From positions 138,348,281-138,412,280 of the forward strand of contig NC_089222.1 of the NCBI RefSeq assembly GCF_963924675.1: 64,000 bases of DNA, written 5' to 3'. This stretch comes from Phocoena phocoena (lineage: Eukaryota > Chordata > Mammalia > Artiodactyla > Phocoenidae). Made by a program: the position numbers and the translations under genes. Position 1 is the stretch's first letter; the number at the start of each line of letters is the position of its first letter. Positions 11,697 through 21,248 of this stretch are shown piece by piece. The notes beneath the pieces are model-generated. The model had not been told where the DNA came from. It saw nothing but the letters and a program-made list of their open reading frames with translations, and did no database searches.

Positions 11697-11832
11697 GGGG
11701 AATTCCCTGGCGGTCCAGTGGTTAGGGCTCAGCCCTTTCACTGCAGGGGGCACAGGTTCAATCCCTCGTCGTCCTCGGGGAACTAAGATCCGGCAAGCAA
11801 GTAAGCTGTGCAGCACGGCAAAAAAAAATATT
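11697..11832 (+). repeat. Short CHR SINE
   Basis: Flanked by tggaggatgtatt and ctggaggatgtatt. Confidence 0.85.
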
Positions 11833-11846
11833 GAAAAAAGTTAGCT

Positions 11847-12515
11847 GGAGGATGTATTCATTTCCTGGGGCTGCCTTAACAAATTACCACAAACTGGGTG
11901 GCCTGGAATAACAGAAATGCATTCTCTCACAGTCCTGGGAGGCAGAAGTCTGAAATCAAGGCGTATGCACGTTTCGTCCTCCTGGAGGCTCTCAGGAAGA
12001 ATCCCTTGAATGCCTCTCTCCCAGCTTCGGATGGCTGCTGCAATCCTCAGCGTTCTTTGCCTTGTAGATGTATAATTCCAACCTCTGCCTCTGTCTTCAC
12101 ATCTTCCCTCTGTGTCTCTACTTCATATCTCCTTCTGCCTTCCTCTGTTTTTTAAAGATTCTTTTTTTTTTTTTGATGTGGACAAATTTTAAAGTCTTTA
12201 TTGAATTTGTTACAATATTACTTCTGATTTATGTTTTTGGGTTTTTTTTGTGGCTGCGAGGCATGTGGGATCTTAGCTCCCTGACCAGGGATTGAACCCG
12301 CATCCCCTGCATTGGAAGGCGAGGTCTTAACCATTGGACTGCCAGGGAAGTCCCTCCCTCTGCCTTTCTCTTACAAGGACACCTGTCCTTGGATTTACGG
12401 TTTGCTCTAAACCTAATTTCATCTGCAAAGTTCCTTTGTCTAAGTAAGGTCACACTCACAGGTTCTGGGGGTTAGGACTTGAACATAACTTTTAGGGCCA
12501 CTATTCAATCCTCTC
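11847..12515 (-). repeat. Antisense MLT1-like LTR interrupted by a SINE
   Basis: Reads ggggctgccttaacaaatta, acaaactgggtggcctgg and tcttacaaggacacctgtc. A tRNA-derived SINE (about 12140-12355) interrupts it. Confidence 0.65.
12140..12355 (-). repeat. tRNA-derived SINE with unusual tail
   Basis: The tail reads ttaaagtctttattgaattt and leads into gaggcatgtgggatcttagc. This tail type is shared with other cetartiodactyl SINEs. Confidence 0.7.
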
Positions 12516-12874
12516 TAGGCAGAATAACACCCTGTTTCCTTTGGGGACAGCCTGAAGTAAGATCCTATTACTTATCATCGACCACATGTGGATAAAACAT
12601 TGCTTTCTGTGTTCTCTCATTTTGGGCGTTAGGACAACATACATAATTAAATTGGGCCACTGCTATGTACTTCTTCATTTTCTTCTGAAGCTAACCATAG
12701 TTACAGCTACACACTCTCCAACACCTACTATGTGTCAGATGTCTTTGTAGACACCAGGATACAGTAGTGAACAAAAACAGACAGAAGCCTTGCCTTCGTG
12801 GAGCTGAACTCCTCCTGGGAGAGGCAGAAAATAAATAAAATAAATAGATTTTTAAAATAGTATGTTAATATCAG

Positions 12875-13365
12875 AAAAAAAAAACAAAACACTAATTCTA
12901 GAGCATACAAACACCCCAATGTTCGTAGCAGCATAATTTACAACTGCCAAGGTATGGAAGCAACCTGTGTCCATCAACAGATGAATGGATAAAGAAGATG
13001 TGGTATATATATACAATGGAATACTACTCAGCCATAAAAAAGAACAAAATTTTGCCAATTGCAGCAACATGGATGGACTTGGAGGGCATTTTGCTAAGTG
13101 AAATAAGTGAGACAGAGAAAGACAAATACTGTGTGATATCATTTATATGTGGAATCTAAAAAAATACAACAAACTAGTGAATAAAACAAAAAAAAGCAGA
13201 CTCACAGATATAGAAAAAAACTAATGGTTACCAGTGGGGAGAGGAAATGGGGGAGGGGCAATATACGGGTAGAGGAGAAAAAAGGGTTATTATGGGATTA
13301 TATGAAATCATGTGTGTGAAACTTTTGAAAATAGTAAAGCACTGTAGAATTTTTTTAAAAAGAAA
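12875..13365 (+). repeat. 5'-truncated L1 3' end
   Basis: Contains tggaatactactcagccata, the ORF2 C-terminal region, then agcactgtagaattttttt and an A-rich end. Confidence 0.85.
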
Positions 13366-13371
13366 CTAGGG

Positions 13372-13658
13372 ACTTCCCTGGTGGTGCAATGGTTAAGAAT
13401 CTGCCTGCCAATGTAGGGGACACGGGTTCGAGCCCTGGTCTGGGAAGATCCCACATGCCACAGAGCAACTAAGTCCACAAGCCACAACTACTGAGCCCAA
13501 GTGCCACAACTACTGAAGCCCGCACACCTACAGCCCATGCTCCGCAACAAGAGAAGCCACCACAACGAAGAGTAGCCCTCCTCGCCGCAACTAGAGAAAA
13601 CCCATGTGCAGCAACGAAGACCCAATGCAGCCAAAAATAAAAAGATTAATTAATTAAT
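13372..13658 (+). repeat. CHR SINE inserted in the L1 tail
   Basis: Flanked by taaaaagaaacta and taaaaagaagcta. Confidence 0.85.
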
Positions 13659-14475
13659 TAATTTTAAAAAGAAGCTAAAAATAGTATGTTAAATGTGGTA
13701 GGTACTACGGATAAAAATAAAGCAGGAAAGGAAGGAGAATAGGCAATGCTGAAGGATGTATGTGTGTGAGAGAGAAAGGGAGAGAGAGAGAGACACACTT
13801 TAAACAAGTGTCCAGGGAAAGCATCATCCTCACGGGACACTTGAGTAAAGACTTGAAGAAGGTGAGAGGCAGGTTCACTCGAAAGGTGAGTGTTTCTGGG
13901 ACGTTCCTGGTACATTAACAGTCCAGAGGACAGGGGCTTTAGGGGAAAGGATGGAGGAGAGAGCAGTAGATGAGATCTGAGAAGTAAAGGGTGTTAGGGG
14001 AGATAAGGCAGGGTCTCGTAGACATTGCTATGGTCTGGCTTTAACACAGGTAGTATCTGGAGATGGTTCCTGTGTCCAAATGTCAGTTATCACATGGTAG
14101 AGCTAGGGACATCCACAGTCATAGAGGGAAGCTTGGTTACAGAACGTTTCCCCCATTCACACTTTGAACACAAGATTCATGTTAAATTTTTTTTTCAAGA
14201 GCAAACTCAAGCCTTAAAATAAGAATTCAAAACCAAGTATATTTCATCTAGCAATCTCACTTCTGAGTATATACCCAAAAGAATTGAAGCAGGGATTCAT
14301 GAATGCTGTTCATAGCAGTATTATTCACAGTAGCCAAAAGACAGAAACAACCGAGGTATTTACTGACAGATGAATGGGTAAACAAAAGTGATGTATCCAT
14401 ACGATAGAATATTATCCAGCCTTGAAAAGGAAGGATGTTCTGACACTTGCTACAACATAGCTGAACCTTGAAGAC

Positions 14476-15157
14476 TGTTAAAAAACAAACTTCAACTGAG
14501 TAAATTTTAAGGATCTTATTGGTTTTATTCAAGGATTTATGAATCAGGCAGCAACCACTCCAGCAGATAAAAAGGAGCTCTGAGGAGTTGTACAAATTGA
14601 AAGACTTTTTTTTTTCCCCAAATAAAAGACTTTTACCGGCAGAAGGGACCAGGAACAAGGAAGTTAATGGGGCAAAAAGATTGGTTTTGGCAAGGTCACT
14701 TCCCTTTAGGGGATGGCAGGATCTATCAGGCATATTATCTCACTAGTGCTGAGCAGGTGACTCCTTATTGACTAGTTTAAGATTCCATTTCTGAAGGAGG
14801 CCAAACTGTAATTCAGTCTTGATTTTGGGGTGCGGAAGGGGGGTTGATAAATTGGGATAGACATATACACACTACTGCATATAAAATAGATAACTAATAA
14901 GGACCTGCTGTTTAGCATAGAGAACTCTACTCAACACTCTGTAATAACCTATATGAGAAAAGACTCTAAGAGTGGATATATGTTTATGTATAACCAACTC
15001 ACTTTGCTGTACAGCAGAAACTAACGCAACATTGTAAATCAACTATACTCCAATAAAATTTTTTTAAAAAAATAAAAATAACACCCCTCCCCCCAAAAAA
15101 GTCTCGATTTGGCAACATGGGGCTTAGCATAACTGACTCCATATCTTGTTTTTAACA
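14476..15157 (+). repeat. Solo LTR, interrupted
   Basis: Ends are TGTTAAAAAACAA and TTGTTTTTAACA, matching TG...CA inverted termini. About 410 bases of LTR remain once the inner L1 is removed. The 158-codon minus frame over it is a chance read-through. Confidence 0.6.
14831..15100 (+). repeat. L1 3' end inside the solo LTR
   Basis: acacactactgcatataaaa and ctccaataaaattttttta; flanked by gtcttgattttgg and gtctcgatttgg. Confidence 0.8.
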
Positions 15158-15479
15158 GGATTTTATGCTAAGTGAAATAAGGCAGTCACAAAAGGACAAA
15201 TATTGCATGATTCCACTTATATGAGGTACCTAGAATAATCAACTCATAGAAAAACTAGACTAGAAGTTACCAGGGACGAGGGAGGGGGAAATGGAGTTAT
15301 TATATGATAGGTAGAGTTTGTTTGGGATGATGAAGAGGTTCTGGACACAGATGATAGTGGTGACTGTACAACAATGAGAATGTGCTTGATGTCACTGAAT
15401 TGTATACTCAAACATGGTTAAAATGGTCAACTTTAGTTATTTGTATCTTGCCACAATTTCAAAAAAATTAAAATTAAAA

Positions 15480-16075
15480 TTAATTTAAGCCCCCCTCAAA
15501 ATACTAAATATATTACTTATTCCCATGCAACAAATACATGTATTTTAGTCTCCAAAAAATCTTTTAGAAAACAACAACATCAACAGCAATAACTACATCT
15601 TGTAACTCCTAAATCACTTTCAGAGATACAGAGTGCTTTGGGGAGTGGATAACAGGAAATAGGTTCTGCCTGAACAGAAGGAAAGGAAATGGTCATTTCC
15701 CCGCCTGTCTTCAGCACTGTTTATGTAAAAATATTCTGTCCTCTTAGATGTTTTGACTTTTGGTATCCTCCTCCTAGGCAAGCCGGAAACCCTGAGGGTT
15801 AATATCTTTACTCTTTGTTTTTAAGCAGCAGCTGAAAGTCAGCATATGAAAAAGAATTTTTAATTAAAGAGAGCAGAGCAAGAAACAGAACCTCAATTTT
15901 ACTTATTTCCCACACCACCTCTCAGGCAGGAATTTACATACCTGAAGTTATACAATTTTTCCCAGTTTCTAAACCATGGCCCTAATTAAGTTTTAAGATT
16001 TCTATACCCTTCACCAAATACTTCGTCTATCATAAAAATCTTCCTTGGATCCAAAAAAGTTTAAGAAATTGTTAT
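15480..16075. other. No gene or clear repeat recognised
   Basis: AT-rich unique-looking sequence. Confidence 0.6.
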
Positions 16076-16078
16076 AGG

Positions 16079-16425
16079 GGACTTCCCTGGTGGTGCCGTG
16101 GTTAAGACTCCGCCTGCCAATGCAGGGGACACGGGTTCGAGCCCTGGTCCGGGAAGATCCCACATGTCGCAGAGCAACAAAGCCCGTGCACCACAACTAC
16201 TGAGCCTGCGCTCTAGAGCCCGCGAGTTACCGCTACTGAGCCCACGTGCCACAACTACTGAAGCCCGTGCACCTAGAGCCCGTGCTCCGCAACAGGAGAA
16301 GCCACCGCAATGAGAAGCCCGCGCACCGTAACGAAGAGCTCGCAGCAACTAGAGAAAGCCTGCATGCTGCAACGAAAACCCGACGCAGCCAAAAATAAAT
16401 AAATTTATTAAAAAAAATAAAAAAG
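16079..16425 (+). repeat. Full-length CHR SINE
   Basis: Flanked by aagaaattgttat and aagaaattgtcat. Confidence 0.9.
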
Positions 16426-16616
16426 AAATTGTCATAACATACTTGGTGGCACAAAGCCCTTTGAATTCCCAACTACCTCAACAGCACTTTATTTCTTTTT
16501 CTGTATTTTAATTTCTTTACCTGCAGAAAAAAGAAATTTAAAAATCCCCAAACCTTTATTCTATATTACCAATGAATTTATTTTTCATTACATATATTTT
16601 CATAAAAAACATGCAT

Positions 16617-16829
16617 AGGGCTTCTCTGGTGGCGCAGTGGTTGAGAGCCCGCCTGCCGACGCAGGGGACACGGGTTCATGCCCCGGTCCGCGAAGATTCC
16701 ACGTGCCACTGAGCAGCTGGGCCCGTGAGCCATGGCCGCTGAGCCTGCGCGTCCGGAGCCTGTGCTCCGCAACGGGAGAGGCCACAACAGTGAGAGGCCC
16801 ACGTACCGCAAAAAAAAAAAAAAAAAAAG
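16617..16829 (+). repeat. Shortened CHR SINE subfamily
   Basis: Ends gtgagaggcccacgtaccgc plus poly(A). Confidence 0.9.
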
Positions 16830-16899
16830 AAAAAGCAGAATTTAAAAACTATGGTTTATAGAGTCACACTCCACCTCCTATAGGATTGAATATCTACAT

Positions 16900-17525
16900 A
16901 AACTTTTCTATTTTATTTTTTATTGTAGTTGATTTGCAATGTTATTTTAGTTTCAGGTGTACAGCAAAGTGATTCAATTTTATATATATATTCTTTTTCA
17001 GATTCTTTTCCCTTATAGGTTATTACAAAATACTGAGTATAGTTCCCTGTGCTATATAGTAAGTCCTTGTTGGTTATCTATTTTATATATGTGTGTGTGT
17101 ATGTTAATCCCAAACTCGTAATTTATCCCTCCCCTTCCCCCTTTCTCCCTCCCCTTCCCCCTTTCTCCCTTGGTAACCATAAGTTTGCTTTCTATGTCTT
17201 TGGGTCTATTTCTGTTTTGTATATAAGTTCATTTGTATCTTTTTTTTAGACTCTGAATATAAGCGATATCATATGATACTTGTTTTTCTCTGTCTGGTTT
17301 ACCTCACTTAGTATGATAATGTCTAGGTCCATCCATGTTGCTGCAGACGGCATTATTTCATTCTTTCTTATGGCTGAATAATATTCCACTGTATATATGT
17401 AACTACATCTTTTCCATTCATCTGTCAATGGACATTGAGGTTACTTCCATATCTTGGCTGCTGTAAATAGAGCTGCAATGAACATTGGATGCATGTATCT
17501 TTTCGAATTATGGTTTTCTCAGGTT
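16900..17525 (-). repeat. Antisense L1 3' end
   Basis: tgtacagcaaagtgattcaa, ctgaataatattccactgta and similar phrases, antisense. Confidence 0.85.
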
Positions 17526-17534
17526 TACACAAAG

Positions 17535-17800
17535 GTTTTTTTTAATAAGTTTATTTAGTATTTTTGGTTGCATTGGGACTTCGTTGCTGCACGTGGGGGC
17601 TTCTATGCTGCAGTGAAGCTACTGCAGCTCATGTGCCTAGAGCCCATGCTCTGCAACAAGAGAAGCCACTGCAATGAGAAGCCCATGCGCTACAATGAAG
17701 AGTAGCCCCCACTCGCTGCAGCTAGAGAAAGCCTGCAGGCAACAACGAAGACCCAGTACAGCCAAAAATTTAAAAATAAATAAATAAATAATTTTAAAAA
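17535..17800. repeat. Inverted pair of CHR SINE 3' parts
   Basis: Antisense tail (taagtttatttagtattttt to cttcgttgctgcacgtg) abuts a sense 3' half (gcctagagcccatgctctgc to ccaaaaatttaaaaataaa). Confidence 0.75.
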
Positions 17801-18004
17801 AGAATACTTGCCTATTCTGCCCATTTATTCAATATTTATTGATGTCAGTATGAACTCAATAATATTTATTGTATACTTTGGGTTATAACCTAATACTGCT
17901 TTCTTTTGCTGTTCAAATTGTTCCAGCTGTGGCCATTGTGGTCTTACATGTGTTTGGCAGAAAGAAAACCAAAACAAAGCAAAAAGACAAAACTGAGTGG
18001 GGGT

Positions 18005-18235
18005 GGGGATAAATTAGTAGTTTAAGATTAAAAGATACACACTACTGTATATAAAATAGATAAACAACAAGGACCTACTGTATAGCAGAGGTAACTATAT
18101 TCCATATCTTGTAATAACTTATGATGGAAAAGAATCTGAAAAAGAATATATGTATGTATAACTGAATCACTTCTCTGTATACCTGAGACTAACACAACAT
18201 TGTAAATCAACTATACTTCAATTTTAAAAATTATA
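18005..18235 (+). repeat. L1 3' end
   Basis: acacactactgtatataaaa, gaatatatgtatgtataact, A-rich tail. Confidence 0.8.
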
Positions 18236-18329
18236 ATAACTGAGTACCTACTGTGTGCAGATGCTGTCTTGAGTCCTCTTTGACCTTTAAATGTATTTTT
18301 TTGGCATTTGGTTTCCAAAGCCCATGTAC

Positions 18330-18490
18330 CCAGCAGGACCAAGAGTACTGGCTCTCTAACCAGATGGTGACTTTGCACTAGTTATCTAATCTCTCTCAAC
18401 CCCCGTTTCTTAATCTGTAAAATGGGAATAATGCCTGTTTGCAGGGTTGGGGTGAAGATTAAATGTATAACTTATAAAATTAATACATGA
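18330..18490 (-). repeat. MIR
   Basis: tcttaatctgtaaaatggga and ttggggtgaagattaaatg are the antisense MIR core. Confidence 0.75.
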
Positions 18491-18737
18491 TCCACAAAGG
18501 ACAAATGATTCCTATTATACAAGCCTGGAATAGTCAAAGCCATAGAGACAGAAAATAGAATGGTGGTCACCAAGGGCTGGTGAAGGGAGGAATGGGAAGT
18601 TAGTGTTTAATAGGTACAGAGTTTCAGTTCAGTATGATGAAAAAGCTCTGGAGATGGATGGTGGTGATGGTTGCACAACAATGTGAGTCTACCTAGTGCC
18701 ACTGAATTATATTTGAAAATGCTTAAAATGGTAAGTT
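18490..18737 (+). repeat. Old L1 3' remnant
   Basis: caaggacaa-type L1 phrases: agatggatggtggtgatggt, acaacaatgtgagtctacc. Confidence 0.5.
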
Positions 18738-18920
18738 GGGCCTCTCACTGTTGTGACCTCTCCCGTTGCGGAGCACAGGCTCCGGACGTGCAGGCTCAGC
18801 GGCCATGGCTCACGGGCCCAGCCTCTCCGCGGCATGTGGGATCTTCCCGGACCGGCACGAACCCGTGTCCCCTGCGTCGGCAGGCAGACTCTCAATGACT
18901 GCGCCACCAGGGAAGCCCCA
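18738..18920 (-). repeat. Shortened CHR SINE subfamily, poly(T)-less
   Basis: Antisense copy from ggcctctcactgttgtgacc to ccaccagggaagcccc. The A-tail is missing, so it may be truncated by recombination. Confidence 0.85.
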
Positions 18921-18929
18921 ATTTTGTTC

Positions 18930-19330
18930 TTTTAACATCACAAGTATTTCCCCATGCTATTCAAGTCAGAAAAAGTTTTTATTAGCTGCCTGATATTCCA
19001 CTATCATCTATTTAATCATTGCCATATTTTGAGACTTACTTTTCAACATCGTAAAAAACACTATAATGAACACCTTTCTGTAATTAAATACGTCTTCATC
19101 CCCATCTTGAATACATCTTTAATATAGACACAGAAGTAGAGTTACTGGGCCAAACAGGTGAATATTTTTAAGGCATGTGATGTAAGTTGTCATACCTTTC
19201 TGAGAGTACCCCAGTTGCATTGCCGACTCTCGTTTGAAGGCACCCACACCGGTTGCCAATTGTCCCTTTATAAAATCCTTTCTCTGTTGGTAGATTAAAT
19301 ATGGTATCTTATTGTTGCAATGTTGTCTGT
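18930..19330 (-). repeat. Old antisense L1 remnant
   Basis: ttctgagagtaccccagttg and gagttactgggccaaacagg are antisense L1 ORF2/3'-region phrases. Confidence 0.5.
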
Positions 19331-19467
19331 TAATGTTCTTTGCCTCCCCTCCCCCATGCCCTTATACTCAGTGTCTTTTAAAATCATTGTGTGAAATTTT
19401 AGTTTTAAAATTAATTCCTCCCTTCGCCTTTAATAAGTTTTCATTATTGTCATAACTTGTTGCTCTT

Positions 19468-19986
19468 TTTTTGTTTTAGCATCTTTATTGGAGTCTAATT
19501 GCTTTACAAGGGTGTGTTAGTTTCTGCTTTATAACAAAGCGAATCAGCTATACATATACATGTATCTCCATACCTCCTCCCTCTTTCGTCTCCCTCCCAC
19601 CCTCCTTTTTTTTTTTTACACAACTTAAAATTTTTTATTTATTTATTTAATTAATTTATTTTTTTGGCTGCGTTGGGTCTTCGTTGCTGCGCGCGGGCTT
19701 TCTCTAGTTGCGACGAGCGGGGGCTCCTCTTCATTGCAGTGCATGGGCTTCTCATTGCGGTGGCTTCTCTTGTTGCGGAGCTCGGGTTCTAGGCTCACAG
19801 GTTTCGGTAATTTTGGCGCACGGGCTTCAGTAGCTGTGGCCCGCGGGAACTACAGCGCAGGCTCAGTAGCTGTCGCGCTCGGGCTTAGTTGCTCGGCGGC
19901 ATGTGGGATCTTCTCGGGCCAGGGCTTGAACCCGTGTCCCCTGCATTGGTAGGCAGATTCTTAACCATTGCGCCACCGGGGAAGCC
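19468..19986 (-). repeat. Antisense L1 3' end joined to an antisense CHR SINE
   Basis: L1 3' end (19470-19604) is followed directly by a SINE (about 19605-19986). Both are antisense and enclosed by one visible target duplication: ataacttgttgctctt (about 19454) and ataacctgttgctctt (about 19987). Confidence 0.7.
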
Positions 19987-21029
19987 ATAACCTGTTGCTC
20001 TTAAACGGGAAAAAAATGTGGAAACATTTTAATGTCTGAAGTTCTTTAATTTTTAAAAAAATTCCATTACCGTAAGTCACATAAAGTAAGCTCGCGTTCT
20101 TCGACGCGGCGTCAGTGGGGCACTGAGCAGCAGATCGTACTTAAGCGAGGGGCCCGAGTCCAGGCCGGCCGCCTTAAGGGTTCTGCCGCCGGGCTCTACT
20201 AATGAAACAGCACTCCTCCCACCCTGCCCGAGCGCTGGGGACCAAGACAGCTGCGCCCCCGCGAGTCCTGCAGCCCGGCCAGGTATTCCCAGGGCACGCG
20301 CGCCATCCCGGCTCATCCAAGGCGCTTTCTGTGCCGGCCCCGGGGCTAACCAGAGGAGAATCGCACCCACCCTCGGAGAAAGCCACATCCTTTTCCAAGG
20401 TCTCCGTCGCTGGGAAGGGTGCTCTCATCTGGAGAGCTCTCTCCGCCACCTTCCACCGCCTGGATGCGTTGCTGCAGCCCCACAGCCGCTTCGGGCATCG
20501 CGGTCGGGGCTTCCGGGCGCCCACGGTTCAGCACCGCAGGCAGGGCGGGTCCACAGGCTTCAGTAACCGCCCCTCCAAACCCCGCGGCCGCTTTAAAAGT
20601 CGTGGACGTGAGATTTACCGCAAATCTGGAGACCTAGATGCAGGAATAAGTAACCCGAGGGACGCGGAGACCCCAGAGCGGCGGGAAGAACCCAGGGATC
20701 CCTCCTCTCCAGCACCGGGCGCGGGAGGCCCCTGGGCGAGGGAGCGCCCCCGACGCCACCGCCCAAGACCCCTGCCCCCTGTGCCCCCCTCTCCAAGGCT
20801 TTCTGTGTCACTTCCCGCCGTCCCCTCCCCGAGCTTCCTCGCCCCCGCTCCTGGCGATTATGCCTGGATTTCCTTTGTTCCCTCCACACCCTTGACCAGG
20901 GCTTCCCAATTCCCCTTCTTGACCTCGTCCCCTCCCCCCCGCGGCGCTCCCTCCTGGAGCTTTGCTTGTCCCCTCCCGGAGCTTCTCCGGTGCCCTTCCT
21001 ACCCTCTCCCGGGTTTCCCGTGTCTCCTC

Positions 21030-21085
21030 CCCGCCCCGCCCCCGTTTTTAAACCTGGCGCCGAGAGCGCGGGTAGGTGAGCGCCC
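21030..21085 (+). promoter_or_regulatory. Putative RIPPLY3 core promoter (GC box plus TATA-like TTTTTAAA)
   Basis: A GC box cluster (ccgccccgccccc, about 21031-21043) is followed directly by TTTTTAAA at 21045-21052. That would place transcription start near 21075-21085 and give a 5' UTR of about 70-80 bases without an upstream ATG. The start site is inferred from spacing only. Confidence 0.45.
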
Positions 21086-21153
21086 TCGCCTGAGCGGTTA
21101 AAGGCGCGGGCGGTCGCGGGCGCCGCTGGAGGGGCGCGGGCTCCGAGGGCACC

Positions 21154-21248
21154 ATGAGACCCGAGGCAGCGGCCGGAGCCCGGGAGGCGCGGGGACGCGT
21201 CTGTCACTGCCCCGGGGACGGTCCACCACCGCCGCGCGGGCCCGAGAG
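21154..21248 (+). CDS. RIPPLY3: RIPPLY3 coding exon 1
   Basis: The ATG at 21154 has A at -3 (caccATGa), and no earlier ATG lies between the TATA-like box and this codon. The exon encodes 31 residues rich in Ala, Gly, Pro and Arg plus two bases (AG), followed by the donor gtgagg at 21249. It lies wholly inside the CpG island. A Cys-His-Cys-Pro-Gly-Asp stretch matches the human N-terminus I recall. Confidence 0.93.

Larger units (their letters stand above)
12715..14060 (+). repeat. L2 remnant split by an L1 and a SINE
   Basis: aacacctactatgtgtcagat through gccttgccttcgtggagctg is L2. It resumes after 13680 (aaaataaagcaggaaagg, gagtaaagacttgaagaagg). The flanks aaaatagtatgttaa at about 12855 and 13680 mark the L1 insertion. 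Confidence 0.65.
14225..15480 (+). repeat. Old L1 interrupted by an LTR that is itself interrupted by an L1
   Basis: L1 sequence (tatatacccaaaagaattga to gctgaaccttgaagac at 14475) resumes at 15158 (attttatgctaagtgaaata) and runs to about 15480. Confidence 0.75.

Noticed and set aside
14257..14733. 158-codon minus ORF
   Set aside because: Covers an L1/LTR junction; it is not a single ancestral coding sequence.
1..20000. 5' exons of HLCS expected by synteny
   Set aside because: No CpG-rich promoter or recognisable HLCS sequence was seen on the minus strand left of RIPPLY3; non-coding exons could still be missed by eye.
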